Source: Tubulanus polymorphus (lineage: Eukaryota > Nemertea > Palaeonemertea > Tubulaniformes > Tubulanidae). Taken from it: a DNA stretch of 64,000 nt. Numbering within the stretch: position 1 is the stretch's first letter; each line of letters begins with the position of its first letter. The position numbers and the translations under genes were made by a program. The notes beneath the pieces are model-generated. The model was not told where the DNA came from. It did no database searches and saw only the letters and a program-made list of their open reading frames with translations. The stretch covers positions 11,155,414 through 11,219,413 of the forward strand of contig NC_134034.1 in the NCBI RefSeq assembly GCF_964204645.1. Direction: 5' to 3'. Shown in pieces: positions 12,774-24,089 of the stretch.

Positions 12774-12811
12774 TATCGAACCTGAAAAATACAATCGACA
12801 CCGATTCAGCC

Positions 12812-13055
12812 TTTCATCCCCCTATGACATCACCAAACCGTGTTGAAAAGATGGCTACTTCAAATATAAATCCCCCTATGACATAATCGAATTGTTTCGC
12901 AAAGATGGCTATTTCAAAGTATAGATTCCCCTACGACATCATAAATTGTTTATAAGCATTAAGAATAGATGGCTACCTCCATAAATCCCTCTATGACATC
13001 ATCAGATTATCAAAATAAGGTTTTAAGAGATGAATCTCCCTATGACATCATTAAT
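12812..13055. repeat. CCCCTATGACATCATC repeat array
   Basis: Four or five degenerate units carrying CCCCTATGACATCA and AAGATGGCTAC, just upstream of the first TLK coding exon. Same family as 7403-7660 and 37745-38120. The AGATGGC words match the GGCAGCCATCTT words of the DPY19L array read in reverse. Confidence 0.7.
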
Positions 13056-13404
13056 CTGCCAGCAGACCCTTTCAAATGATAGGGCTGGCATAGAGGTCAA
13101 AAACGAAGATCCTAAAAACCGCTTTTTCAATTTCTTACGAAGACAATACTGGAGGCCACAGTTAGCTTTGCAATGCACATAGTTAAAAACTGACGCCCAT
13201 TTGGTTATTAAACAGAAGTTTCAATTGTACTACTTAGTAATTTATGCGGATGAGTGCATGCGTTAGTGAAACAATGCTCTCTCTATCTCTCTCTAGTACC
13301 GGTCGGACCCTCGTACTCGTAACCTACGTTCTACCTATATTCAATAGTACAACGTGTAAAAACGCTAATCAATAAGTATCATTGCCTGCCTGCGAAGACT
13401 AGAG

Positions 13405-13445
13405 GAAACACATATAATATATATATAATATATATATATATATAA
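13405..13445. repeat. (TA)n microsatellite
   Basis: Alternating TA for about 40 bp with two interruptions. No function is suggested. Confidence 0.9.
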
Positions 13446-13599
13446 ATGTACGTCTGTGACAATGCCATACGATAATATACTATTAGTACTAAACGCACCA
13501 TATACACACACACTACAGACACTACTACAGTCATCGGCTATTATCAGATTACATGTAATCCTAATTAATGTAATCCCCGGGAAATCTATCTGTTCAAGG

Positions 13600-14128
13600 C
13601 GTGCCTTAACCCATCTAACAAGTCCTATCCCATATAAATCAGGCCTAACCAACAGATCCAACCCATCTACGAAAATCAGGCCTAACCTATCTACATTCAG
13701 ATCAAATTCATCCGAATCAGGCCTTAACCTATCAAAATCAGACCTCAGATTCATCTTAAACAGACCTAACCCATCAAACCAGGCTTACCTATCTAAATCA
13801 GACCTACCAATCGAAATCAGGTCAAACCCATTTAAATCAGACCTTACTCATCTAAATCAGGCCTAACCTATGTAAATCAGGCCTCAACCAGCTAAACAGG
13901 CCTAACAGATCTAAATCAGACCTAACCCAGCTAAATCAGGCCTAACCCATGTAGGCCTAAATCAGGCCTCACCCAGCTAAACAGGCCGAACAGATCTAAA
14001 TCAGACCTAACCCAGCTAAATCAAGCCTAACCCATGTAGGCCTAAATCAGGCCTCACCCAGCTAAACAGGCCTAACAGATCTAAATCAGACCTAACCCAG
14101 CTAAATCAGGCCTAACCTATCTAAAAAG
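13600..14128. repeat. AAATCAGGCCTAACC tandem repeat
   Basis: Roughly 30 imperfect units of 15-20 bp with consensus AAATCAGGCCTAACCCATCT. Nested longer repeats of about 85 bp appear in the second half, from 13960. Low-copy drift makes the long frames across it meaningless. Confidence 0.88.
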
Positions 14129-14549
14129 ATCGATTCATACAATTCTAGATTGTATCTTTCTAGTCAGTAACCTGACTGTGCGTTAGTTTCACGATCGGAT
14201 TTTTTCATTTAAGCTCATCCGATTATAAAAAGCTTACCACCAACGATTAGGTAACTAACTAGTATCTTTCGGGATACCAGATATTGCAATATCACAGTAT
14301 ACCGACTCGAAGTTTGAAGGTGCTCCCTGTTTGACTTCGATTTATGTTTCTAATCGAGAAAACGCAGGAAAGAATTAAATTAGTAGAACATCTTTGTTTC
14401 AATCTTTAGTATTCTCCCGATAAAATCTAGTACCAATCAGGACACTGCCGAAACCCAACTATATCAGCCCTATCAGCAGACCCTGGCATACCCATCAGTC
14501 CGCCCCACAGCCCTAGGGCTGCAAATGTAGCTGATTTTAAACGATCATA

Positions 14550-14938
14550 CAGTCAACTCCCGATATACCGCCCACATTGGTGCAGAACGATTTTGGCGGT
14601 GTAGAGAGTATGGCGGTATATTGGAGGTGTTTTACTATGTATTTGTATAGAGATGTACATTGAAAAACCTGGTGGTAGGCGGGGGTGGTGGTATATGGCA
14701 GGGTGGTATATCGGGGGTGGTGGTATATGGCAGGATGGTATATCGGGGGTGTTTTACTATGTATTTGTATAGAGACATACATTGAGAAAACCTGGTGGTA
14801 GGCGGGGGTGGCGGTATATGGCAGGGTGGTAAATCGGGGGTGTTTTACTATGTATTTGTATAGAGATGTACATTGAGAAAACCTGGCGGTAGGCGGGGGT
14901 GGCGGTAAATGGGAGGGCGGTATATCGGGGGTTGAATG
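14550..14938. mobile_element. pogo/Tc1-like MITE with internal tandem expansion
   Basis: TA target dinucleotides at 14548-14549 and 14939-14940 flank the termini CAGTCAACTCCCGATATACC and its near complement GGTATATCGGGGGTTGAATG. The CAGT start and TA target are typical of pogo/Tc1-mariner elements. The interior holds about three 115-bp tandem units containing GTTTTACTATGTATTTGTAT. There is no transposase, so it is non-autonomous. Confidence 0.75.
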
Positions 14939-14940
14939 TA

Positions 14941-16700
14941 CACACAATTTTACAAAATTACATAAAAGGAAGTTCTAGCCCCCCCCCCTTATCACAACTA
15001 CCTGCCCACGCACATCATGTTTAGCTCTAGTCCACACTGCCCTATATCACAATTCTCAATCTGCATAGGCCTACGATATACGGAAGTCCTCGATAGGTTT
15101 CTGTTGACCCGAAAACCTGACAGTGCCTCTCAAAGATTAACAACAGCTCCGTTGACATTCCCGATTTCAAATTGGACTAATTGGGATTAGATATTTGGGC
15201 TAGAAGATAGTAAACTCAATCATTTGGGAATTTTCCATTCAATCTGAGTAGGCCTAACTCGTAGGCCTACTTTAGTTAAATCGGCAACTACACCACTAGT
15301 AACCAGCTATAGGCGCTAACTATGTTATCAGCAATAATATCGAAGAAATCTATTCTGGTACGTTAAAACTGAAATACAGATATAATGACCTTATTTTTAA
15401 TCGTTCATTTCTAAAAATGGTAGGCCTATTGTGATGAGAAGGGGTCAAGGTAAAGAGGAGCACCACATTGGCCATCGTTAAGGTCAAGGAATAAAACAGA
15501 TGATAGGCCTAAAATCTTCGTATTTTCCAAACAGCCCCTTGTCCACTGTTGAGTACCGAAGGCTTTAACTTGGAGCTTTGCGCTTGACGTGGCGTCAAGT
15601 AGGCCTACAGCCGATGAGATTGTCAAATTTTCAAATCGTCAATTTTCCAAAAAAATTAAGACCAGTCTTAGTTCTATAGCCAATTCAACAACTTAAGATT
15701 TAAGACCACTTTGGTCTCGACTATGCAACTGGCCCCTGGTTAAGTTAACACTACAGCCAAATTTAAGTCAGTAGGCCTAGTCAAGTAAAACCAACCCCAC
15801 GCGCCGTTTATAAGTCCGGTTTCAAATCAATTTCAGTTTCTCAATCCTTAAGACTCAATTTCTCGGCTCAAGCAACTCAAAAAGGCCCAAACACTAGATT
15901 GAAACCAGCAGCATAGCCTAGACTGAGATTTAAGATCAGTCTAGAGAGCCAATCTAACAGCCAATCTAAATTTACATGAATTTATGACTTCGAAGACCAC
16001 TTTCGACTTGAAGTCACGACTGCAACTTAGCCCAAATATTTCAACTGCGAAACCCCGAGGACTAGCTGAATATCAAACTGAATGGTAACAACCTTAATCA
16101 TGCCCAGCTCTCAGCAAGCTTTGTCCATAAAAACTGGACATCTTGGATTGGACTCCAGACTAAGGGAGACCCATCAAAAATTAACTACATTTTGACTTCC
16201 TAATCATAGGTCATATTATAAGAACTGAACTGATGATGACTCTGGAGTCAAACTTGACTCGAAAATGATGTAAGGGTGGTTTAATTCGTTTACCCACTGA
16301 TCTAGGATTCGGGCATCATTTTTACATGTTGTTGGATGCAGCAGATTCTTTCCCCAGCATCAGTCACAATCACCACCTTTATTCGACCATTCCATTCACG
16401 ACAAATAGGGGTGTGTAGGTTATACACAGAGCATGTTTTTGTTTGCATTAACAAATATTCTGGTGAATAAATTCATAAAATACACCAAAAGCTTATATTT
16501 AGAGTCTGTTGATGGTATCTATTAGGCCTGATTATATATTCGCAATATCTGGGATGGGGATTTCCAACCCACCTTTCCCCGTCAGGTCGGGGATTCTCTC
16601 TAATCCAATATGGCCACTCTCCTGATCGTGACCCGAGGAGGCTCGTTTAAACGCTAATAATTCCAATCCCGCGCCACCGAACTACATTCTACCAGCCCGA
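14941..16700. other. Intergenic/5' intronic sequence, no gene seen
   Basis: No plausible coding exon on either strand. Scattered copies of AGGCCTA and of AGTTCTATAGCCAATCTAAC words near 15650-15990 are fragments of the MITE families described elsewhere. It probably belongs to the first intron or upstream region of TLK. Confidence 0.5.
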
Positions 16701-16880
16701 ATACGGAGATGAAGAGTCTTACTAACGATCCCATGTGTCCGGGATTTTCCTGGCCGCTTTTTCAATCAGAAATCGAGCTTGATTCGAGTGACGAATTCGC
16801 TGGAAAAACTGTGGTTGTGTCCCTGTTTCTTTAGTGACGTCACGAGCGCGCGGTGACGATTTTGATTGACAGGTGCTCGC
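16700..16880 (-). promoter_or_regulatory. Candidate TLK promoter and 5' exon
   Basis: A GC- and CpG-richer island in AT-rich surroundings. It holds a perfect palindromic CRE, TGACGTCA, at 16835-16842. About 120 bp below it on the minus strand is a donor-like TTAGTAAGAC at about 16711-16720. This suits a non-coding first exon joining the TLK acceptor at 12782-12783, but no transcript supports it and it could serve another gene. Confidence 0.4.
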
Positions 16881-17723
16881 CGCCGGTCGGGCACGGCCCA
16901 GTAATTAAACGAATTGTTTAATTGTTGTTAATTAATCTTTAGATATTAAAATTCGAGAAGGCTAAAAAAATTCCCGTGATTTTTTACTAGGTCAGTGGGT
17001 TGAATCATTGGAGTGATTGGCAGGTGCGTCTCCGGATGGTCCCGCCCTCCAAATTAACTTATCTACCTTTGTTCAATAATTCTAACGAATTTCATCCCGA
17101 TTTTTTACTAAGATATTTTCAATGGGTCAATGGGTCGGTTCTCGCTGTTCCGTCCCAGTTGCTGCGCGCTGTTGCAGCCGGGAAGTTCCTCCCACATTTT
17201 CCTGGGTCGATGATGACCTTTGACCTTCTAGGAAGTAGGTATTTGTAAATAAAGCCCACGTGCTTTTGTTTACGAAATACAAAAACGATTTCTTTTGTGG
17301 TCCAAATCGATGACTCCTAATTCCATAAATAATACTGCTAACGAAATAAACTGCCTTGCTAAGACTTCTTTTGCCTTAGGCAGGTTTTGATTTAGAATCA
17401 CTGAAGTGAATCGATCTCTGGTGTTGTTTTTGACCAGAAAACACTCTTTCCTTATTCCGGAATAGTCTAAACTGTGTAAGATGGAATTGTAATTCTCTTC
17501 TGGCGCATTTGTTTCAACAGACTATGCTCTACTTATTCCAGAATGCATTTACCGGTAGTCTATCTATGAACCTAATAAAGAAGTGGCAGAGAGTTCCTAA
17601 ACCGGAAGAAACCTGCCTAATCAAGTGTTCATTAAAACACAAAATTCCTCTCCTCCTCCTGGTGCTATTGTAGGTACCAGGGATAAAAGAAAAAAAAAAC
17701 AACAAAAAATTACTCAATATAAT
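16881..17723. other. Intergenic, no gene seen
   Basis: AT-rich sequence. The 82-codon plus-strand frame at 17000-17248 has no recognisable domain, no signal peptide and no splice context, so I do not call it. Confidence 0.5.
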
Positions 17724-17729
17724 TTTATT
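17724..17729 (-). terminator. Candidate poly(A) signal for TTLL9
   Basis: AATAAA on the minus strand, inside an AT-rich run about 425 bp below the TTLL9 stop codon. It is the first canonical hexamer met after the gene. Confidence 0.4.
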
Positions 17730-17875
17730 AATAAATAAATAATTTAATCATGGTAAATCAATGGTTTGAACTTCAGATGAAATAACAAGGTGCTTTATGA
17801 TTAAAATGAAATATATAATCTTTCAAATTTCAAATTACACGCTATAACAATTAACGCAGCCTACACCTCCCGAAT

Positions 17876-18129
17876 ATGGGGTGGATCCAGGGTCTGATTC
17901 AGAGAGGAGTGCACCCCTTAATAGGGCGTATAAATTAAATGGGCACCCCAAAGAAATTTCATCAGAAAGCATTTTCAGGTTTTTTTTTTTGAATTACGGA
18001 GAGAAGCTTAAATGAATCTGAACTTTTTTGGAATCAATTTAATGTTTTTCGTTTTCCCGCATAATTTCAGGGTAACTTGACATTTTTAGGGGGTGCTTCC
18101 CCTGCACCCTCCCCTCGGATCCACCCCTG
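17876..18129. mobile_element. GGATCC-ended MITE in TTLL9 3' flank
   Basis: The left end GGGGTGGATCCAGGGTCTG and right end CCCTCGGATCCACCCCTG are inverted repeats. About 255 bp and non-coding. It ends 24 bp below the TTLL9 stop and probably contributes most of that gene's 3' UTR. Similar left ends occur at 36355 and 38410. A T-run at 17980-17990 lies inside it. Confidence 0.6.
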
Positions 18130-18152
18130 CAAATTCGCTCTCTGTCCGGGTG

Positions 18153-19529
18153 TTAAGATCCAGCAGCTGCTGTCGCCGCGGTAACTGCTGCAGCCGCTGC
18201 CGCTTTTTTCGTCGCTTGCAGCTGCAAACTTTTATACAAACGTTTCAACTGTAATTTACGATCGTTCCAACAACCGAGGAACGAATTCGTCAAAAACGCC
18301 GGGTTACTCAACGTGTCGATGCCCCCTTCGTTAAACATCACCGGGCCGTCGTCCCAAATCATATCGAACCCACCGACGCGTCTCTCTTTACCCGTCAATC
18401 GACCTTCCATGTCGATGACGTTCATCACGTCGTCTAGGAGACCGTATTTCAGGTCGTAGTCCTCCTTGCTGCTGGCGGTCAGCGACGGCGACGCATTAAC
18501 CTCGATCAACCACGGCTTCAAACCGCGATTGAGCAGAATATCGTAACCGTAGAGCTCGAAACAATGCTTGTCGTTGATCATCGTTTTTTGAACGCTTTGC
18601 AGACTTTTGACGAATATATCGTCGATCGCGCGGAAACACCGTTCGACGGCTTCGACGCCGTGATGCGCCGTGAGGTAACCGCGTAGTTGTCGCACCGACC
18701 ACTTACAACCTTTCTCCGGATCGTAGTCGGGCGCCGTTTTCTGAATGGCGACGTTCGTCAAGTGCACGTAGTTGTCGTCGATCGAATCGAGCGAGAATCG
18801 CGTGTTGGAGAATCGCGCGAATCCGCCGCGGTAAAGCCACGCGCGAAGCGGTACGTACGACGTAACCAGGACGTAAACGCGAAGGTCGAATTTTCGACCG
18901 CCGATCAGATACGGATCGTCGATATAACGCTGTACGACGTACGTCTCCGGACCCGGGTTATTCGGATCGCTCGGCTGACTGAACGTCTCGCCTTTCTTCC
19001 AGTCGATTATATCCTTCAATTTGCGGAACAAGAATATCCCTTTACCCTGCGCCTTGGCGACCGGTTTCATAATCCAAATTTGTCCGGGCTTCTTTTTGAA
19101 TTCTTCGACGAAAATATGATATTCGGACGGAACTTCGAATGTCGTCGGGAAAAAATCGCATTTCTGCGCCTCGACCTTTCCGTGCTCGCGTTCGATTTGT
19201 TTGCGCATTCGCTTCAGGTTTTTCACCATCAGATTTTTACGCGTCAATTCGTAGTGATTGCGAAAGTGGCAAAGTTTCATGTGCTCTTCCAAGTACGAAT
19301 GGTCGAAGTATTCTTTCATCCAGATGACATCGCACCAGTAGATATCCCAGTCGCTGCCGCCGCCGCTGCTGTCGCTGGGAACTTCCTGCCAACCGCGACC
19401 GCGCAACACGTCCAATATCGTGTTCGTAAAACCGCATTTGAATCTGACGACTCCGCCGCGATCGGCCGCCGCTATTTTCCGCGGCCCTCCCCGACCCGTA
19501 TACGTCGACGTTTTCGACTGCTTCGACAT
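18153..19529 (-). CDS. TTLL9: Tubulin polyglutamylase TTLL9, intronless
   Basis: ATP-dependent tubulin tyrosine ligase-like enzyme that adds glutamates to axonemal tubulin in cilia and flagella. A single open frame of 458 aa covers the whole protein. Landmarks: [13 protein letters not shown] (about 65-77), [14 protein letters not shown] (86-99), [17 protein letters not shown] (152-168, nucleotide-binding lysines), [21 protein letters not shown] (197-217), [10 protein letters not shown] (256-265) and [20 protein letters not shown] then NASPSL (325-350). It aligns end to end with vertebrate TTLL9, about 440 aa, except for a longer N-terminus and an Ala-rich tail of about 20 residues. The start ATG at 19527-19529 fits the family N-terminus. 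The lack of any intron is odd, since vertebrate TTLL9 is multi-exonic and its neighbours here are intron-rich; a functional retrocopy is a good explanation. Strong G/C third positions. Confidence 0.93.
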   Translation of the reverse strand: MSKQSKTSTYTGRGGPRKIAAADRGGVVRFKCGFTNTILDVLRGRGWQEVPSDSSGGGSDWDIYWCDVIWMKEYFDHSYLEEHMKLCHFRNHYELTRKNLMVKNLKRMRKQIEREHGKVEAQKCDFFPTTFEVPSEYHIFVEEFKKKPGQIWIMKPVAKAQGKGIFLFRKLKDIIDWKKGETFSQPSDPNNPGPETYVVQRYIDDPYLIGGRKFDLRVYVLVTSYVPLRAWLYRGGFARFSNTRFSLDSIDDNYVHLTNVAIQKTAPDYDPEKGCKWSVRQLRGYLTAHHGVEAVERCFRAIDDIFVKSLQSVQKTMINDKHCFELYGYDILLNRGLKPWLIEVNASPSLTASSKEDYDLKYGLLDDVMNVIDMEGRLTGKERRVGGFDMIWDDGPVMFNEGGIDTLSNPAFLTNSFLGCWNDRKLQLKRLYKSLQLQATKKAAAAAAVTAATAAAGS

Positions 19530-19791
19530 TTTAACAATTCACCTTCAACCCGTCTTTTAAACGAACCCCCATATATGGATGATTACAGTTTTTAAAGGCG
19601 TCAAAACTGGTGGAATTTGCCACTAATTCAACGCTTTTGCGATGGTCGTTAGGGACGCCATTGTGATGCGTATTCGTTCACGGACGGGTTCGGCCGGTCG
19701 CAACTTATGGAGCGAGGGTCGAAACCCACATTTCTTCTCACGCTCGGCGACGAGCCGCGCACATCCGACACCGGGCGGTGTTTCGTCGAAG

Positions 19792-19825
19792 CAGGGAAGT
19801 GTGATGATCTCATCACACTTCCCTG
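19792..19825. repeat. Perfect 16-bp inverted repeat
   Basis: CAGGGAAGTGTGATGA is followed after two bases by its exact complement. It lies about 260 bp upstream of the TTLL9 start codon. It could be a cruciform or a binding site for a dimeric factor, or the relic of a MITE. Confidence 0.8.
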
Positions 19826-20219
19826 GTCGAAGACTCAAATTTCAAACGTCTCAACAAATCCGTTTTCTCCTTGCCAGGGGCGTAGCCAGAAGGATATAAA
19901 ATTTTCTGAGTGCCATTTTTCATTTTGTCAACGAGGATAATTGGTGGATTTCAGTGCAGAGCGACCCCTTCATGATGTATTGTGATAAACCGTCCTTGGG
20001 CTTCTGGATTTGCCTCTGCTTGCAATGATCAAATCAAAACCTCTCGAAAATAATCAAAACCCCTCAAAAATAAAACGAAAACAACACTAAAATTTCGTAT
20101 TAGCATTGTATATATATATCTATATATATATTCAGATGCATATATTATATTATCAGCAATTTATATTTTTCATGTCCCATAAATCTTTTTTTGTATTAAA
20201 AACCTTCATCCAATGATGA

Positions 20220-20247
20220 TAAAAAATCTCTCTCTCTCTCTCTCTCT
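20220..20247. repeat. (CT)n microsatellite
   Basis: About ten CT dinucleotides in intergenic sequence upstream of TTLL9. A short TA-rich tract lies 80-120 bp to the left. Confidence 0.85.
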
Positions 20248-20471
20248 TGTTTTTTTAAAACGAAATTTCAGAAGAAGAAAACGAAAAGTCGATTTCAAAA
20301 TAGAATTGATATGAAAACATGCACAAACAGAAATTGATGATGAAGTCACATCCTCCTAAAACTGCAGCAGCATAAGCACATTAAATGTAAATACGTCGTT
20401 GATTATTAGCAATTACAACAATTAAAACCGTTTGTATTCCTAAAACTAAACTTATTGCTTTGTGGCAAATA

Positions 20472-20584
20472 GCATCCTCGCTTGCCAGGGTTTGATTGCC
20501 TCTCGCCAGACGCGAAAACCCTGGCCGCGGCAGACGGGCTTTACCTTCGGCGAGAGGCGATCAAACCCTGGCAAGCGAGGATGC
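20472..20584. mobile_element. 113-bp hairpin MITE with 7-bp target duplication
   Basis: Arms of 36 bp start GCATCCTCGCTTGCCAGGG and are complementary with one mismatch. The loop is about 41 bp. GCAAATA stands directly on both sides (20465-20471 and 20585-20591), which is a target-site duplication. The near-perfect arms suggest a young insertion. The terminal phrase CCTCGCTTGCCAGGG recurs at 37114-37132 and, amplified, at 42468-42835. Confidence 0.85.
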
Positions 20585-20751
20585 GCAAATAAATGACTGT
20601 TTGCCTCCAATGATCCATCAGCATTTGAAGACCCCTGATCCAGGACTCAGTTCCAGAGTTTACATTTAACTCATTGAAAATGAACTAACTCTACGTCAGA
20701 ATGACCCAGTGTCAAATCTCAACTGAGAACCATGGATCCGAGAACCCGAGG

Positions 20752-21372
20752 CTAGTTGCATAATCAGGGCTCAGACTTAAGACCAGTCTAAGATCATTTT
20801 AGTTCTACAGCCAATCTAACAACTTAACACCAGTCCAAGACCAACTTAGTACTATAGCCAAGCCAAATTTAGTTCTATATCCAATCTAACAACGTAAGAC
20901 CAGTCTAAACTCATTTTTGGCGCTACGGTCAATCTAACAACTTAAGACCAGTCTAAGCTTATTTTGGCTCTACGGTCATTCTAACAACTTATGACCAGTC
21001 TTAGCTCATTTTAGTTCTATAGCCAATCTAACAACTTAACACCAGTCAAAGACCAACTTAGTACTATAGCCAATCCAACTTTAGTTCTATATCCAATCTA
21101 ACAACTTAAGACCAGTCTAAACTCATTTTTGGCTCTACGGTCAATCTAACAACTTATGACCAGTCTTAGCTCATTTTGGTTCTGTAGCCAATCTAACAAC
21201 TTAAGACCAGTCTAAACTCATTTTTGGCTCTACGGTCAATCTAACAACTTATGACCAGTCTAGGCTAATTTTGGTTCTGTAGCCAATCTAAGATCTTATG
21301 AACATTCTAAGCTCACTTCGGTTCTACAACCAATCAATCATCTTAGTCATGACTGTACAACCAGCCCGAGGA
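20752..21372. mobile_element. MITE with internally amplified units
   Basis: The outer ends GAGGCTAGTTGCATAATCAG and GTACAACCAGCCCGAG resemble the termini of the small element at 10938-11092. Between them lie about ten tandem units of 55-65 bp with AACAACTTAAGACCAGTCTA and TTCTATAGCCAATCT. The structure reads as a short MITE whose interior expanded into a minisatellite. Confidence 0.65.
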
Positions 21373-21810
21373 GGATCATTTTCAATATCATTACCCCAGT
21401 AAAATAACATGCACATATATCTTACACATTCATTCAGAGAATGAAAAACCGCTCCCAATAATTAGAAGAAAAAAAAAACCGGAAAAAAATTTATTACATC
21501 TTCACAACATGTCATGATCGTAAAAACAATAGTGTTGCTTGGCAACGATAACGCCACATTTTCAACAATTGATATTTTTCTAAAAATCGGATATAAAAAC
21601 GTCGACGAATTCTACTATTTACGCGTTTCGCTACGTACGAGTATAATCACGTAAATATTCGCCACTAGGTGGCAGCTCATGCACGATTCGACGATTATTG
21701 ATTATTATTATTGATTATTGCGATAATGTATGAAGTAAATGCCGAAATAAAATGTCATTAAACATATTTACACAAAATACAGGTGACGAAATCCCCGTCA
21801 CAAGATACGC

Positions 21811-22250
21811 CGGATCCAGTTCCACAGTTTTGCGAGATAGTTTTAGTTTACCGAGTTGAAATCAGTTTAAACTTAATACAACAGGTTCAAAGTGTTGAGT
21901 TGAGGCTGTGGGATAAGTCATAAAGGCACTTTTTCGATAGGAAATGTACCAAGTAAGCACTTTTTAAGCACTTTTGCAAGACAGCCAGCAGAGACACTCG
22001 CGAGAAAGCCAGCGTTCTTATCTACAATGTGAATCTTTGAATCTATGGTCGGAAAAAAATTTGGGATACCGAAAGTCAAAAGTAAGCGCTTTGGAAGCAT
22101 TTTGAAATTTGTGTGAAAATTAAGTACACTTTCTAAAGCCCTTTCTAAATATTTTTTTTTTCGAAAGCACTTTTAAGCACTTATGGGAGACTAGCTATGA
22201 ATCTTTGTAACATCGAGTAAACTGATAACCCCGTGGAACTGGATCCTGAC
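21811..22250. mobile_element. Element with GGATCCAGTTCCACAG ends
   Basis: The left end GGATCCAGTTCCACAGTTTT pairs with the right end CCCCGTGGAACTGGATCC. The 400-bp interior has AAGCACTTTT repeats but no coding frame. The same termini frame much smaller copies, for example 44268-44366. This could be one long element or two solo ends. Confidence 0.5.
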
Positions 22251-22478
22251 TTATAGAACACGGTCATGGAAGGGTTGTATTCGACTCGGTCGATCCGACT
22301 CTGAACGAAGATTTTTGCAGATATGATTTCTAACACCCAGGATCCAGTTCATAGTTGTGAGTTAAGATTTGACTCATTCAAAACAGGGTTGTTGCGGGTA
22401 TTCCAATTTCATTTCCATAACTTGTCTGTACCCAGACAATAAAATTTCTTTACCCTAAGTTACACATCCCTAACCTAA

Positions 22479-22836
22479 AGCCTAGCGCACATCGACACTG
22501 CGATTGGAGACAACTAGTTGCTACCTAACGATTACCCCGCGCACATCGAAATCTAGTTACAACCGGTCAGTTGCAGCAACTGCATGGCGCGTGTCGATCG
22601 TCGAGATCCAGAGCGCGCACATCGACGGATATGACTGCGATTGAGTACAACCAATTGCTCAAAAGTAGAACATGGGCAACTGGCTGGAACTGGAGATAGA
22701 TCGACGCTTACCAATCGTAAGCTCGCTCACATCGACACATTCAAGCAACTGATCGTATCCAGCCAGTTCCTCTCATGCGCCGAAAACTGCCTTGCAACTA
22801 GTTGTCTCCAATCGCAGTGTCGATGTGTGCTAGGCT
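22479..22836. mobile_element. 358-bp MITE, TAA duplication, long terminal repeats
   Basis: Terminal inverted repeats of about 45 bp begin AGCCTAGCGCACATCGACAC and end with the complement GTGTCGATGTGTGCTAGGCT. TAA occurs directly outside both ends (22476-22478, 22837-22839). A 3-bp TTA/TAA target is the hallmark of PIF/Harbinger elements. Further internal CGCACATCGA words suggest nested sub-repeats. No transposase. Confidence 0.8.
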
Positions 22837-23312
22837 TAAAACAGGCAATAAAGGCCCAGTCAAAGCAAACACTGCAAGTGCCAATAGTGATACTATTGAC
22901 AATGTGTTTTCATAAAGTTTGTTATATGAATTGTATAGCAAGACATTTAGGCATATAGCCTAAAATAAGATGGACAAATTTATTTTGAGACCATTTTCTG
23001 ATTTTCCATACCCATAGAGAGTGAAAAAAAAACAAACAAAATTTCCATCACTTTTCAAGGGCCTGGAAAAAGAAATTCACAAGTTCCAAAACCCACGACT
23101 AAAATGAACTAATTTTAACTCAAACTGTGGAATCGGATCCCAAAGTTTTTCGATGTAGCCCAATTCTGCAATTGACGAAATATTCAACCTATTAGTTAAT
23201 CGTCTAACAGTTTCAGGATTTCAGTTTCTAAACTGCATCATCAGAGTAAATTTCACTTAAACACCGTTGTAAATAGTTGAGTTGTTTCCAGTCGTGATGA
23301 ATACCGTATTGA

Positions 23313-23461
23313 GAGAAACCCACGATATCAATTCGAGCAACTGTTATTATTTCGGATTTTTCCACCCATCTTCCGAGTTTATTTGAAAAAAAAAAAAATC
23401 ATTTTCAAAAAGGAAAAAAAACCAATAACAGTTGCTTAAATTGATATTGTGGGTTTTTCTC
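23313..23461. repeat. Inverted repeat, AAACCCAC/GTGGGTTT arms
   Basis: GAGAAACCCACGATATCAAT at the left is complementary to the right-hand ATTGATATTGTGGGTTT, and the inner CAACTGTTATT/AATAACAGTTG words also pair. About 150 bp. The arm phrase resembles the arms at 40255-40490 and an isolated end near 43770-43810. Confidence 0.6.
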
Positions 23462-23469
23462 AATGATAA

Positions 23470-23830
23470 ACCTAACATTGCTAATAACTATGTACTTCTT
23501 TTAAAAGTTTTGAAAGAAGGTTTCTAGTTTCCCCTTTTCTCTTTCGATTGGTGGATTTTAGACTTTTGTATCAAGTTATACAATGACTTGTCTACTTACT
23601 TTAAGTCTACTTTAACAACTTTTCAAAGCAACTTAACAACTTTTAACGAAGTCTACTCCGAGGGCATCCCCCCGTCGGGTACAGAGCTCTTACGGCTCTT
23701 ACGGCTCGGGGATGTCCTCCTCAAATATGTAAATTTTCAATTAACATGTAGTAATCGAAGAAAATTTTTATACCCATGTTCACATACTTGAGAAAATAAA
23801 TTCATTCATTCATTCATAACAACCCATCCA
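23470..23830 (+). mobile_element. Possible retroelement 3' tail with (CATT)n
   Basis: AGAAAATAAATTCATTCATTCATTCAT closes this stretch as a run of CATT repeats at about 23795-23820 (positions given in place of the full run). A terminal short tandem repeat is typical of LINE or SINE 3' ends. A 67-codon open frame runs into it, but I recognise no reverse transcriptase motif, so this is only a possibility. Confidence 0.3.
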
Positions 23831-24089
23831 CCAAAAAAAAACCGGGGCGATAAAACCAGCGGCTAGATTCGTATCCATTTCAAATATCGTTTTAATCCGA
23901 TACCAGACACCGGGTGAAATTCAACATGAAAATGCAGGCAAACAAAACAAAGAAATAAACGTTATATTGCAATGATTTTTTTTTCAGGAAGGCAACCGAT
24001 TATGTAAGGGGCTGAAGCTTTCCTACATTGTTAAGTATCAATAGACATAAGCGAGATAATAGACATTCACGAAACAAAGTCACCGGTAA

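Noticed and set aside
18687-19595. 302-codon frame antisense to TTLL9
   Set aside because: Caused by G/C third positions of the sense gene; no domain, and the sense protein is unmistakable.
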